A stretch of 7,870 nt of DNA from positions 1 through 7,870 of the forward strand of contig DAOUQS010000086.1 in NCBI GenBank assembly GCA_030625465.1. The letters run 5' to 3'. Under the pieces are notes generated by a model. The model ran no database searches and was not told where the DNA came from. It worked only from the letters and a program-made list of their open reading frames with translations. This stretch comes from Amylibacter sp. (GTDB lineage: Bacteria; Pseudomonadota; Alphaproteobacteria; Rhodobacterales; Rhodobacteraceae). Below are positions 1 to 7,296 of this stretch, in pieces (within the stretch, counting starts at the first letter, position 1; each line of letters starts with the position of its first letter). The position numbers were made by a program, and so were the translations under genes.

Positions 1-102
1 CTTACGGATGAGGGTCTGGTATCTTGTGAAAACAACAGGCTGGTTGCCAGCCCGTCAGGGCGCATGGTTTTAAATGCCGTTCTAAAGGAGCTGCTGATTT
101 AA
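1..102 (+). CDS. hemW: HemW-like radical SAM protein, C-terminal fragment
   Basis: This is the 3' end of a gene entering from the left edge: 33 codons are open from base 1, ending in TAA. The visible tail (…DEGLVSCENNRLVASPSGRM…LNAVLKELLI) resembles the C-terminal winged-helix-like end of HemW/HemN-type proteins, where a 'GL(V/L)…L..T/SP.GR.(L)N.V..EL' pattern is usual. HemW is a radical SAM family member regarded as a heme chaperone rather than a true coproporphyrinogen oxidase. The iron-sulfur cluster and SAM-binding parts lie outside the window, so the assignment rests on this short tail only. Its stop codon directly abuts the ATG of the next gene, which suggests one transcript. Another winged-helix-tailed protein cannot be excluded. 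Confidence 0.6.
   Translation, partial: LTDEGLVSCENNRLVASPSGRMVLNAVLKELLI
84..90 (+). promoter_or_regulatory. Ribosome binding site of the DUF454 gene
   Basis: AAAGGAG is a strong Shine-Dalgarno match lying inside the last codons of the upstream hemW-like gene. The spacer of 12 bases to the ATG at 103 is on the long side. It is the only good site near that ATG and supports the start. Its position inside the upstream coding region fits translational coupling. Confidence 0.6.
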
Positions 103-456
103 ATGCGCATATTATGGTTTATATTCGGCTGGATTTGTATCGCACTTGGCGCAGCCGGCATTGTATTACCACTACTGCCAACCGTTCCGTTTTTATTGTT
201 GGCAGCAATCTGTTTTGCAAAATCCTCTGATGCGGCACACGAATGGTTAATGAACCACCGCATTTTAGGCCCCCCCATACAGGATTGGCGGCAAACCGGT
301 TCTATCCGAAGATCTGCAAAAATAATGGCAAGTTTCTGTATATTTATAGCCTTTGCCATATCAATGACCCTTGGCATATCGTGGTGGGCATTAACCCTTC
401 AAGCCATTGTTCTTACTTGTGTTTCCATATTTATCTGGAGCCGCCCAGAGGTCTAG
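103..456 (+). CDS. DUF454 (YbaN-type) small inner-membrane protein
   Basis: A 117-residue hydrophobic protein of the DUF454/YbaN family, whose biochemical role is not established. Family hallmarks are visible: an N-terminal hydrophobic stretch with G-I-V-L-P-L-L-P-T-V-P-F-L-L-L-A-A (about residues 19-35), C-F-A-K-S-S (37-42), a soluble segment with W-L-M-N-H-R-I-L-G-P-P-I-Q-D-W (about 48-62), and a closing I-W-S-R-P. I infer about four membrane segments, near residues 3-20, 22-40, 74-92 and 94-112, with the N-H-R…D-W loop between the two pairs. Length is normal for the family. The start follows the preceding stop without a gap and has an AAAGGAG site. The last 26 bases overlap the 3' end of parB on the other strand. 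Linkage to a HemW-like gene might hint at heme or iron physiology, but that is only inference. Confidence 0.9.
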   Translation: MRILWFIFGWICIALGAAGIVLPLLPTVPFLLLAAICFAKSSDAAHEWLMNHRILGPPIQDWRQTGSIRRSAKIMASFCIFIAFAISMTLGISWWALTLQAIVLTCVSIFIWSRPEV

Positions 457-1354
457 ATGACAATAATTGGCATAGCGCATCCAGCTGGTCTAGCGTTTTA
501 TAAGAAATCGTAATTCCGCCTGAACTGCCGCCCTCAACATGATCAATTGAAACATTCATATCCAGATTTGCCGCAAGATCGTTTTCCAGAACAACCGTAT
601 CGGCATCTTTTGTTTCATGCATAGCGGCCCGTTTTACCCTGCGCGCAGCCGTATCAGTGGTGCCTATCATTTTAGCCAAACGTTCTGTTTCACGAACAGA
701 AAGACCTTTTGCCACAACAATTGCCGCAAGTTTTGACGGGTTTTCAGCAGTTATAAGCGCACGCGCATGCCCTGATGACAGATCGCCTGCCCGCAGCATG
801 TTCAAAACATCCGTTGGTAACTGCAGTAGACGCAAAGTATTGGCGATATGGCTTCTGCTTTTACCCAAGACCTTTGCAAGCTGTTCCTGCGTATGGCTGA
901 AACTATCCATTAACTGTTTAAAAGCATATGCCTCTTCCGCCGGATTAAGGTCAGATCGCTGAACATTCTCAATTATTGCGACCTCCAGCATCTCTGTGTC
1001 GTCCATCTCGCGCACAATAACCGGTACTTCATGCAGTTGCGCCAGCTGAGCAGCCCTCCAACGACGCTCTCCCGCGACAATTTGATAGGATCCGGGCTGA
1101 TTTGGCTCTGATCGCACAATTATAGGTTGTATAATGCCCTTTTCAGTAATTGACGCGGCAAGATCGTCCAGATCATCTTCGTGAAAATCCTTACGCGGCT
1201 GGTCAGCGTTCGCGGTAATTTTCTCAATAGGAATGCTCGTAACGCCAGCTGTGGATTCAACCTGCACCGATGCAGACACTGGCACGGCATCGATATCCGC
1301 CATCAGGGCTGACAGGCCGCGACCTAGGCCTCTTTTATCTGATTTTTTATTCAT
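431..1354 (-). CDS. parB: Chromosome-partitioning protein ParB (CTPase DNA clamp)
   Basis: A 307-residue ParB/Spo0J homologue of usual length. It binds parS, loads as a CTP-dependent clamp, spreads over flanking DNA and stimulates the ParA ATPase to move replicated origins apart. Visible parts are the N-terminal ParA-contact peptide G-L-G-R-G-L-S-A-L (9-17), the ParB/Srx fold from about 38 with K-G-I-I-Q-P (72-77), the CTP-binding box G-E-R-R-W-R (95-100), E-N-V-Q-R (129-133), and a helix-turn-helix about 155-176 (TQEQLAKVLG…SHIANTLRLL). A conserved L-S-V-R-E-T-E follows, then a C-terminal dimerisation region. The ATG overlaps the parA stop by 8 bp (ATGAATAA), with a GGAA about ten bases upstream, so translation is probably coupled to parA. 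Three perfect parS targets lie upstream in rsmG and mnmG. The 3' end overlaps the convergent DUF454 gene. Confidence 0.97.
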   Translation of the reverse strand: MNKKSDKRGLGRGLSALMADIDAVPVSASVQVESTAGVTSIPIEKITANADQPRKDFHEDDLDDLAASITEKGIIQPIIVRSEPNQPGSYQIVAGERRWRAAQLAQLHEVPVIVREMDDTEMLEVAIIENVQRSDLNPAEEAYAFKQLMDSFSHTQEQLAKVLGKSRSHIANTLRLLQLPTDVLNMLRAGDLSSGHARALITAENPSKLAAIVVAKGLSVRETERLAKMIGTTDTAARRVKRAAMHETKDADTVVLENDLAANLDMNVSIDHVEGGSSGGITISYKTLDQLDALCQLLSSRPLGGSR

Positions 1355-2189
1355 TTTCTTTTAATTCCAATGGCTTAGATGGTTTCTTCTTACTTCCACG
1401 ACGAATAAATTCTGCGGCTAACCGACGATACGCAACACTTCCGCTACTTGCTTTATCGTATATAATGCCAGGCATTCCAAACGAAGGCGCCTCACTTAGC
1501 CTAACGTTACGGGGAATAACCGTATCATAAACAAGCGCGCCAAGATTATCACGAACATCCTGCTCAACCTGTCCGGACAAGTTATTTCGCTTATCGTGCA
1601 TTGTCAAAACAATCCCGTCGAAGACCAAAGACTTATTTATATTATCGCGTACCTGCCGAACTGTAAGCATCAATTGCGATAAGCCCTCTAACGCAAAAAA
1701 TTCACATTGAAGCGGCACCAAAACAGAGGTGCTGGCCGCTAAAGCATTCAGCGTCAGCAGATTAAGCGATGGCGGGCAATCTATGATAATGTATTCGATA
1801 CCCAAAGCTTTAAAGTTTATATTCAGAAGACATCGCTTTAGCCGTAAAATACGCCCCCGGTCATTCATCAGCTCAACATCAGCGGAACTTAAATCAGTTG
1901 TAGACGGTGCCAGATACAGGTTATTAACGCCGGTTTTTACAACACAGTTGACCATGGGCACTTTATCAACAAGCACATCATACATGGTAATTGTACGGCT
2001 TCGCGCATCAACCCCAAGCCCTGTAGATGCATTTCCTTGTGGATCAAGGTCAATAATAAGGGTTTTTTTGCCAGAAAGCGCCAAAGCCGCACCCAAATTA
2101 ATAGCGGTAGTGGTTTTTCCAACACCGCCTTTTTGGTTGGCGATTGAAACGATTTTAGGGCTAGCAATACTATTATCTGTGTCAGGCAC
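1347..2189 (-). CDS. parA: Chromosome-partitioning ATPase ParA (Soj)
   Basis: A 280-residue ParA/MinD-superfamily ATPase that binds the nucleoid in its ATP dimer form and is released by ParB-stimulated hydrolysis, pulling parS complexes poleward. The deviant Walker A K-G-G-V-G-K-T-T is at 20-27 with signature Lys20. Walker A' L-I-I-D-L-D-P-Q-G-N is at 44-53 and Walker B Y-I-I-I-D-C-P-P-S at 133-141. The C-terminal S-E-A-P-S-F-G (with the preceding I-P-R-N-V-R-L) is typical of chromosomal ParA. There is no N-terminal DNA-binding extension, so this is the chromosomal, not the plasmid type Ia, form. The start codon is GTG: an in-frame TAA lies two codons upstream, and no ATG occurs before the Walker A motif. 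GTG overlaps the rsmG stop by 8 bp (GTGCCTGA). The only upstream purine patch is weak, so coupling to rsmG translation is likely. Confidence 0.97.
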   Translation of the reverse strand: MPDTDNSIASPKIVSIANQKGGVGKTTTAINLGAALALSGKKTLIIDLDPQGNASTGLGVDARSRTITMYDVLVDKVPMVNCVVKTGVNNLYLAPSTTDLSSADVELMNDRGRILRLKRCLLNINFKALGIEYIIIDCPPSLNLLTLNALAASTSVLVPLQCEFFALEGLSQLMLTVRQVRDNINKSLVFDGIVLTMHDKRNNLSGQVEQDVRDNLGALVYDTVIPRNVRLSEAPSFGMPGIIYDKASSGSVAYRRLAAEFIRRGSKKKPSKPLELKENE

Positions 2190-2817
2190 GCTTTATATTC
2201 CAAATTTTTAGGATCGCGCCCGCTTCATCAGACATGCTTTCTGTTACTTCAGATTGAAAACACCATGATTCACGGGCCCTTTCAACTTCTGTAGCACAAG
2301 CCTGCCCCTTCAAAAACAGGCAATATGCGCTATCCGCCATAAATTTTTGTGAAAAACCCAAAAGCGCATCAACCGAGGCCAGCGCCCTGGCAGAAATAAT
2401 ATCCGCCTCAATCGGTTCTGCATTTTCAATCCGGGTAATGTGAATTTTAGTGTTCAATGATGTTTCACGTGAAACATTCCTTAAAAATGCACATTTTCGC
2501 GCATCACTTTCAATTAAATGGAATTTTACATCTGGCATTTTTTCTTTAGCAAGGATTGCCAATACCAAAGCGGGAAAGCCGCCCCCAGACCCTAAATCAA
2601 CCCATATCTTTAAGTTTTCGGGTCTTTTCGCCCACATTTGGGCTGAATCCAAGATATGGCGGCCCCAAACATCATTAATTGTAGATTTTCCAACAAGATT
2701 GATGGTTTTGTTCCATTTTTTTAACAATTCCACCATACGGTCTAGATCCTGTATTGTTTCACGTGAAACATTAAGATCATCCGTCAATATACATTTTACT
2801 TTATCTTCAGACATCAT
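2182..2817 (-). CDS. rsmG: 16S rRNA (guanine527-N7)-methyltransferase RsmG (GidB)
   Basis: A 211-residue SAM-dependent methyltransferase of normal length that makes m7G527 in the 530 loop of 16S rRNA. In other bacteria its loss gives low-level streptomycin resistance. The SAM-binding loop [10 protein letters not shown] is at 73-82. The next conserved region, [13 protein letters not shown] (101-113), carries the acidic residue expected to contact SAM. The N-terminal helix has the family pattern …[16 protein letters not shown]… (31-46). Residues N-V-S-R-E-T occur twice (16-21 and 114-119), each encoded by a perfect parS palindrome. The ATG overlaps the mnmG stop (ATGA, 4 bp) and a second ATG follows at once. 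No Shine-Dalgarno is visible, so translation probably depends on coupling to mnmG. The 3' end overlaps parA. Confidence 0.97.
   Translation of the reverse strand: MMSEDKVKCILTDDLNVSRETIQDLDRMVELLKKWNKTINLVGKSTINDVWGRHILDSAQMWAKRPENLKIWVDLGSGGGFPALVLAILAKEKMPDVKFHLIESDARKCAFLRNVSRETSLNTKIHITRIENAEPIEADIISARALASVDALLGFSQKFMADSAYCLFLKGQACATEVERARESWCFQSEVTESMSDEAGAILKIWNIKRA
2461..2476. promoter_or_regulatory. parS: parS centromere site 1, inside rsmG
   Basis: TGTTTCACGTGAAACA is an exact match to the universal chromosomal parS palindrome bound by ParB. Here symmetry extends one base each side to 18 bp (2460-2477). It codes for N-V-S-R-E-T at residues 114-119 of RsmG, straight after the SAM-site region. 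It lies about 270 bp upstream of the parA start, so ParB loaded here would spread over parAB. Confidence 0.95.
2755..2770. promoter_or_regulatory. parS: parS centromere site 2, near the start of rsmG
   Basis: A second exact copy of TGTTTCACGTGAAACA, 294 bp from site 1. It codes for N-V-S-R-E-T at residues 16-21 of RsmG, in the same reading frame as site 1. The flanking bases are not symmetric, so the palindrome is 16 bp. Confidence 0.95.
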
Positions 2818-4685
2818 GCGGTTTTTTTAGCCTGTGCAACTTTGATTTTTCCCAAAAGCAGGGTTAAGGCGGCAGGGGTCATGCCATCAATGCGCCCAGC
2901 CTGGCCTAATGTTGCCGGGCGGGTATGCGTTAACTTTTGTTGTAATTCATTCGAAAGACCTGGGATTCCAAGATAATTGAAACCATCCGGGATAGAAAGC
3001 TTCTGATCGCGGCGCATTGCTTCAACATTTGACTTTTGCCGATCTATAAATTTTGCATAGATTGCATCACGCCCCAGCTGGTCTGCTATATCGCCGTTTA
3101 ACTTGTTAATTTCAGGCCAGATTGCAGAAAGTGTCTGCAAATTAATATCTTTAAAGGCCAAAAGATCAATCGCCGTACGCCGTACGCCATCCTGATTAAT
3201 CTTAATGCCATATTTTTTTGCTTCGTTCGGCGTTAATGATTTTTCATATAACATTGACCTTGCCGCGCCTAGTTTCTGCATTTTTTCTAAAAATACAGTT
3301 TTCCGGTGACTATGAACCAGGCCAATATCTATTCCTTTGGGTGTTAACCTTTGATCTGCATTGTCCGCGCGCAAAGATAGGCGATATTCGGCGCGAGAGG
3401 TAAACATTCGGTAAGGCTCAGTAACGCCGCGCGTTGTTAAATCGTCGATCATCACACCAATATAAGCCTCTGCGCGATCAAAATACACCGGATCTTTATC
3501 CAATGCACGGCAAGCGGCATTCAAACCGGCGACAAGGCCCTGCGCGGCTGCCTCTTCATAACCGGTCGTGCCGTTTATTTGGCCGGCAAGATATAACCCG
3601 TTAATATTTTTTAGTTCCAAAGTCGGTTTTAATGCACGCGGGTCAATATAATCATATTCTATCGCATAGCCCGGCTGGATAATTTTTACATTTTCAAGGC
3701 CAACAATAGAAGACACATAGGCCTTTTGCACATCAACAGGCAAGGATGTGGATATACCGTTTGGATAAATCGTATGATCATTAAGTCCCTCTGGCTCTAA
3801 AAATATTTGGTGCGAAGACTTATCGGCAAACCGCACAACTTTATCTTCAATAGAAGGACAGTATCTAGGCCCTACGCCATCAATATGCCCGCCATACATT
3901 GCAGACTTGGAAAGGTTTTCGGCTATAATTTCATGGGTTTTTTCATTTGTATGCGTAATTCCACAAGAAACCTGTCGTGCAAAAGCGGTCTTATGCAAAA
4001 ATGAAAACAAACTTGGGGTTTCATCTGCGGGCTGGCTATCCAGCTTATCCCAATTAATAGTTCTGCCGTCCAGTCTGGGCGGTGTTCCGGTTTTCAAACG
4101 CCCCATTGGAAGATCAAATTTGTCTAAACGCTCTGCCAAAGGAACTGTGGCATTATCGCCCATGCGGCCACCAGCGTGCGATTCATTGCCGATATGAATG
4201 ACACCGCGCAGGAATGTGCCGGTTGTAAGAATGACGGTATCAGCAAGAACCCTGGATCCATCATCCAGAACAACACCCTTTATTGTGGTGCCCGATAGGG
4301 CTAGATCGGCAACCTCGGCTTCAATGACCTTCAGCCCGTTTTTTCCGATAAATTCACTTTGCATAGCGGAACGATACAAAGACCGGTCGGCTTGCGTTCT
4401 GGGCCCCTGAACCGCCGGCCCCTTACGTCTGTTCAGCAACCGAAACTGGATACCGGCCTTATCGGCGACGCGGCCCATCACCCCGTCAAGCGCATCAATT
4501 TCACGCACAAGGTGACCCTTGCCAAGCCCGCCTATCGCCGGGTTGCAGGACATCTCGCCAATTTTGGAAAACCTGTGCGTGATCAAAGCGGTGCGCGCAC
4601 CTGTGCGCCACGCGGCTTGTGCGGCCTCGGCGCCGGCATGACCACCACCAATTACAATAACATCAAAATGTTTCACGTGAAACAA
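2814..4685 (-). CDS. mnmG: tRNA wobble-uridine modification FAD enzyme MnmG (GidA)
   Basis: The FAD- and NADH-dependent partner of MnmE, which installs (carboxymethyl)aminomethyl groups at C5 of U34 in certain tRNAs. From the start chosen here the protein is 623 residues. Visible are the FAD-binding G-G-G-H-A-G (13-18), C-N-P-A-I-G-G (47-53), [26 protein letters not shown] with Cys276, [23 protein letters not shown], and [11 protein letters not shown]. The start is uncertain and is never ATG. TTG at 4685 gives an [11 protein letters not shown]-terminus that aligns without gaps to the E. coli start. GTG at 4676 is better spaced from AGTAGGA (9 bases). TTG at 4715 would overlap mnmE by 16 bp and lacks a ribosome site. 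A parS palindrome covers the initiation region. The stop overlaps the rsmG ATG. Confidence 0.96.
   Translation of the reverse strand: MFHVKHFDVIVIGGGHAGAEAAQAAWRTGARTALITHRFSKIGEMSCNPAIGGLGKGHLVREIDALDGVMGRVADKAGIQFRLLNRRKGPAVQGPRTQADRSLYRSAMQSEFIGKNGLKVIEAEVADLALSGTTIKGVVLDDGSRVLADTVILTTGTFLRGVIHIGNESHAGGRMGDNATVPLAERLDKFDLPMGRLKTGTPPRLDGRTINWDKLDSQPADETPSLFSFLHKTAFARQVSCGITHTNEKTHEIIAENLSKSAMYGGHIDGVGPRYCPSIEDKVVRFADKSSHQIFLEPEGLNDHTIYPNGISTSLPVDVQKAYVSSIVGLENVKIIQPGYAIEYDYIDPRALKPTLELKNINGLYLAGQINGTTGYEEAAAQGLVAGLNAACRALDKDPVYFDRAEAYIGVMIDDLTTRGVTEPYRMFTSRAEYRLSLRADNADQRLTPKGIDIGLVHSHRKTVFLEKMQKLGAARSMLYEKSLTPNEAKKYGIKINQDGVRRTAIDLLAFKDINLQTLSAIWPEINKLNGDIADQLGRDAIYAKFIDRQKSNVEAMRRDQKLSIPDGFNYLGIPGLSNELQQKLTHTRPATLGQAGRIDGMTPAALTLLLGKIKVAQAKKTA
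4669..4684. promoter_or_regulatory. parS: parS centromere site 3, at the start of mnmG
   Basis: A third exact copy of TGTTTCACGTGAAACA, about 1.9 kb from site 2. On the coding strand its first two bases (TG) are the last two bases of the candidate TTG start codon. Its centre contains the alternative GTG start. It is read as F-H-V-K-H, a different frame from the two rsmG copies. Confidence 0.95.
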
Positions 4686-4692
4686 TCCTACT
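4686..4692 (-). promoter_or_regulatory. Candidate ribosome binding site for mnmG
   Basis: AGTAGGA on the minus strand is the only purine-rich Shine-Dalgarno-like patch between the mnmE stop and mnmG. It directly touches the TTG at 4685 (no spacer) but is 9 bases from the GTG at 4676. Translation may therefore begin at GTG inside parS, although family alignment favours TTG. The match is partial. Confidence 0.4.
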
Positions 4693-4699
4693 TTTTTAT

Positions 4700-5998
4700 T
4701 TATTTTCCCAGACAAAAACTGGAAAAAATCTCATCCAGAATATCTTCTACACCAACACGACCAATAAGTGAATTCAAAGCATTAATAGCCAAATGAATTT
4801 CCTCGGCTGCAAGTTCAGATGCATCGTAACTTATTGATATTATTGACTTTCCTTCTTGTAAGTGCTGAATTGCCAGGTTCAGTGCAACACGGTGACGTTC
4901 GCGGGATGCGACCATGGCAATGGATGATTTTTGTGCCAGAATAGATGCGATTGTCGAGACCAGTTCTTCAATACCATCACCCGTTACCGATGAAATATTT
5001 AAACCGTTCCGCAATCCATAGCTATCTGATTTTGACCAGACCAGCAGATCATCCGCAGACGGCGTTAAGCCAAAAATTGGCGCATCATCAACCTCGTTTA
5101 AAAACACCCGTATATCCGCACGCTTCGCACGCGCAATTGCACGACTAACGCCAATGCTTTCAATCGTATCATCGGTTTCACGCAGACCCGCTGTATCCAG
5201 CAAGGTTACAGGCAAGCCCCCGATATCCATTCGGACCTCGATCACATCACGCGTGGTTCCGGCAATTTCAGAGGTTATCGCCGCATCCCGCCCCGCCAGT
5301 GTATTAAGCAAGGTAGACTTCCCCGCATTCGGTGAGCCGACAATGGCGACCTCAAAACCTTCACGAATTCTTTCTGCGGCAAAGCTGCCATCAACCTGGC
5401 TTTGTAAATCGCCCAGAACGCCATTTAAAAGCGCTATAACCTCGGGTGTCACGTCTTGGGGTATATCCTCATCCGCAAAGTCGATCGTGGCCTCTATAAG
5501 CGCTACAGCGCGTATCAGGTCACGGCGCCAGCTTTCAACCTTATCCGACATCCCGCCTTGCATAATCAAAAGCGCTTGCTTTTGTTGGGCTTCGGTTTCG
5601 GCTTCAATTAAATCGCCCAAACCTTCTACCTGCGCCAGATCAAGACGGCCATGCATCAAGGCGCGTCTGGTAAATTCGCCGGCCTCTGCAATCCGGCACT
5701 CATTTATTTCGGACAAGGCGGCCAATATAGACGAAACAACCGCTACGCTACCGTGGCATTGCAGTTCGATTACATCTTCACCAGTAAAGCTTTTTGGCCC
5801 GTCAAAACCAAGAACCAAGGCTTCATCCAGCACTTCGCCCAAAGGATTTACTATCTTGCGAATAACCGGCCGGCGCAGTGGAATATCAGACCCCGACAAT
5901 TCACGCGCGGCACGAAAGGCTGCTGGGCCAGATATCCGAATAACGGAAACCCCCGCACGCCCTTTGGCAGTAGCTAAGGCAAAAATTGTATCAGACAT
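4700..5998 (-). CDS. mnmE: tRNA modification GTPase MnmE (TrmE)
   Basis: A 432-residue GTPase that forms the MnmE-MnmG complex for U34 modification. The N-terminal tetrahydrofolate-binding and dimerisation domain (about 1-118) starts with the usual T-I-F-A-L-A-T-A and contains a G-E-F-T-R-R-A segment. A helical domain follows, with an inserted G domain at about 215-355. The G1 loop G-S-P-N-A-G-K-S is at 221-228, and Asn224 is the residue expected to help bind K+. G2 G-T-T-R-D-V is at 247-252 and G3 D-T-A-G-L-R at 268-273. G4 is S-K-S-D (322-325) in place of the textbook N-K-x-D. The C-terminus F-C-L-G-K (428-432) holds the essential family cysteine. The ATG has an AAAGGGT site about five bases upstream. 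It lies 26 bp after rho and just before its partner mnmG, so a shared transcript is likely. Confidence 0.97.
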   Translation of the reverse strand: MSDTIFALATAKGRAGVSVIRISGPAAFRAARELSGSDIPLRRPVIRKIVNPLGEVLDEALVLGFDGPKSFTGEDVIELQCHGSVAVVSSILAALSEINECRIAEAGEFTRRALMHGRLDLAQVEGLGDLIEAETEAQQKQALLIMQGGMSDKVESWRRDLIRAVALIEATIDFADEDIPQDVTPEVIALLNGVLGDLQSQVDGSFAAERIREGFEVAIVGSPNAGKSTLLNTLAGRDAAITSEIAGTTRDVIEVRMDIGGLPVTLLDTAGLRETDDTIESIGVSRAIARAKRADIRVFLNEVDDAPIFGLTPSADDLLVWSKSDSYGLRNGLNISSVTGDGIEELVSTIASILAQKSSIAMVASRERHRVALNLAIQHLQEGKSIISISYDASELAAEEIHLAINALNSLIGRVGVEDILDEIFSSFCLGK

Positions 5999-6006
5999 TA
6001 TATAAC

Positions 6007-6022
6007 CCTTTGTTAATAAAGG
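6007..6022. repeat. Small inverted repeat in the rho-mnmE gap
   Basis: CCTTT and AAAGG arms (5 bp) enclose a 6-base loop in the 26-bp rho-mnmE gap. On the transcript the second arm is part of the mnmE Shine-Dalgarno (AAAGGGT). It could slightly occlude ribosome binding, but the stem is weak and no T-run follows, so it is not an intrinsic terminator. Confidence 0.3.
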
Positions 6023-6024
6023 AT

Positions 6025-7296
6025 TTAAGTGTTCATAGAGTCAAAGAATTCAGAATTCGATTTGGTCTGCTTTAATTTCCCAAGCAAGAATTCAATCGCA
6101 TCCGTTGTGCCCATTGGATTAAGAATGCGGCGCAGCACGAATGTTTTAGCAAGATTAACCGGATCGGTAAGTAGCTCTTCCTTACGCGTGCCTGATTTCA
6201 TAATATCGATTGCAGGGAAAACACGTTTGTCAGCGATTTTACGATCCAGAACAATTTCAGAGTTGCCAGTACCTTTGAATTCTTCGAAAATAACTTCGTC
6301 CATACGCGACCCTGTATCGATCAAAGCGGTAGCGACAATCGTCAAAGAACCGCCCTCTTCGATATTACGCGCAGCCCCGAAGAAACGCTTCGGCCGTTGC
6401 AGCGCGTTGGCATCAACACCACCGGTCAAAACTTTTCCTGATGATGGAACAACCGTGTTAAAGGCACGACCAAGCCGCGTGATACTATCCAGCAAAATCA
6501 CGACATCGCGTTTGTGTTCAACCAAACGCTTTGCCTTTTCAATAACCATTTCGGACACAGCCACGTGACGACTTGCAGGTTCATCAAAAGTAGAAGATAC
6601 AACTTCGCCTTTGACCGAGCGTTTCATATCGGTCACTTCTTCCGGACGTTCATCGATCAAAAGAACGATCAGATAGCATTCCGGGTGATTCTTTTCGATC
6701 GCATGCGCAATATTTTGCAAAATAACCGTTTTACCGGTTCTTGGCGGGGCCACAATTAATGAGCGTTGGCCTTTACCGATCGGGGCGACAAGATCAATAA
6801 CCCGTCCTGATTTATCCTTCATGGACGGATCAGTAATTTCCATTGTCATGCGTTCATCTGGATAAAGCGGCGTTAAATCATCGAAATGAACCTTGTGTTT
6901 CGCATTTTCAGGATCACTGAAATTAATAGAAATCGGTTTAGTTAGGCCGAAATAACGTTCGCCTTCATTCGGGGCCTGGATAACGCCCTCAACCGTATCA
7001 CCGGTTCGCAAAGAAAATTTGCGCATTTGGGTAGGGCTGACATAAATATCTTCCGGACCCGGTAGATAGTTTGATTCAGGGGACCGTAAAAAACCGAACC
7101 CGTCTTGAAGAACTTCAAGAACGCCATCACCGACAATTTCAACGCCGTCTTCTGCCATTTCTTTTAGAATGGCAAACATCATGTTGCCTTTACGCATTGA
7201 TGATGCGTTTTCTATTTCCAGTTCCTCAGCCATTTTTAACAAATCGGCAGGGCTTTTTACCTTTAATTCAAAAAGGCTAATGGTTTCTTTTGTCAT
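6025..7296 (-). CDS. rho: Transcription termination factor Rho
   Basis: A 423-residue hexameric RNA-dependent ATPase/translocase that ends transcription at C-rich untranslated RNA. The N-terminal helical part (about 9-50, [20 protein letters not shown]) is followed by a cold-shock-like primary RNA-binding domain with D-G-F-G-F-L-R-S (65-72). The Walker A motif A-P-P-R-T-G-K-T is at 183-190. The D-E-R-P-E-E-V segment at 215-221 holds the catalytic glutamate, and Walker [11 protein letters not shown] is at 265-274. The secondary RNA-site Q-loop region [11 protein letters not shown] is at 289-299 and G-T-G-N-S-E at 342-347. Length is normal, with no inserted domain. The ATG is supported by AAGAAG six bases upstream. 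A start-stop triplet set (ATG TCA TGA) overlaps the ATG but is probably incidental. rho may have its own promoter in the 118-bp gap behind hemJ. Confidence 0.98.
   Translation of the reverse strand: MTKETISLFELKVKSPADLLKMAEELEIENASSMRKGNMMFAILKEMAEDGVEIVGDGVLEVLQDGFGFLRSPESNYLPGPEDIYVSPTQMRKFSLRTGDTVEGVIQAPNEGERYFGLTKPISINFSDPENAKHKVHFDDLTPLYPDERMTMEITDPSMKDKSGRVIDLVAPIGKGQRSLIVAPPRTGKTVILQNIAHAIEKNHPECYLIVLLIDERPEEVTDMKRSVKGEVVSSTFDEPASRHVAVSEMVIEKAKRLVEHKRDVVILLDSITRLGRAFNTVVPSSGKVLTGGVDANALQRPKRFFGAARNIEEGGSLTIVATALIDTGSRMDEVIFEEFKGTGNSEIVLDRKIADKRVFPAIDIMKSGTRKEELLTDPVNLAKTFVLRRILNPMGTTDAIEFLLGKLKQTKSNSEFFDSMNT

Noticed and set aside
683..701. parS-like sequence inside parB (TGTTTCACG followed by AACAGAA; perfect TTCTGTT/AACAGAA inverted repeat).
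   Set aside because: Only 11 of 16 bases match parS and the right half is missing. It encodes the conserved ParB motif L-S-V-R-E-T-E, which explains the half-site by protein sequence alone.
1729..2211. 160-codon plus-strand frame opposite parA, and similar frames opposite mnmG and rho.
   Set aside because: They are mirror frames of well-supported genes with no family motifs of their own.
3171..3187. Short tandem GTACGCC-type repeat in mnmG and AGAATTC doublet at the end of rho (6046-6059).
   Set aside because: Two copies of a 7-base unit in coding sequence are explained by the codons (GVRRT, NSEFF) and show no wider repeat structure.
3743..3751. Single DnaA-box-like TGTGGATAT within mnmG.
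   Set aside because: One imperfect box in coding sequence without a cluster or AT-rich unwinding region is no evidence for oriC.
5154..6005. 283-codon open frame on the plus strand opposite mnmE.
   Set aside because: It is fully antisense to a clear mnmE. Its translation is low-complexity Ser/Ala/Arg/Pro-rich, typical of a mirror frame, and shows no recognisable domain.
6013..6028. CtrA-like TTAA…TTAA pair in the rho-mnmE gap.
   Set aside because: The spacing is 8 instead of the 7 bases of the CtrA consensus, and the sequence is simply AT-rich.
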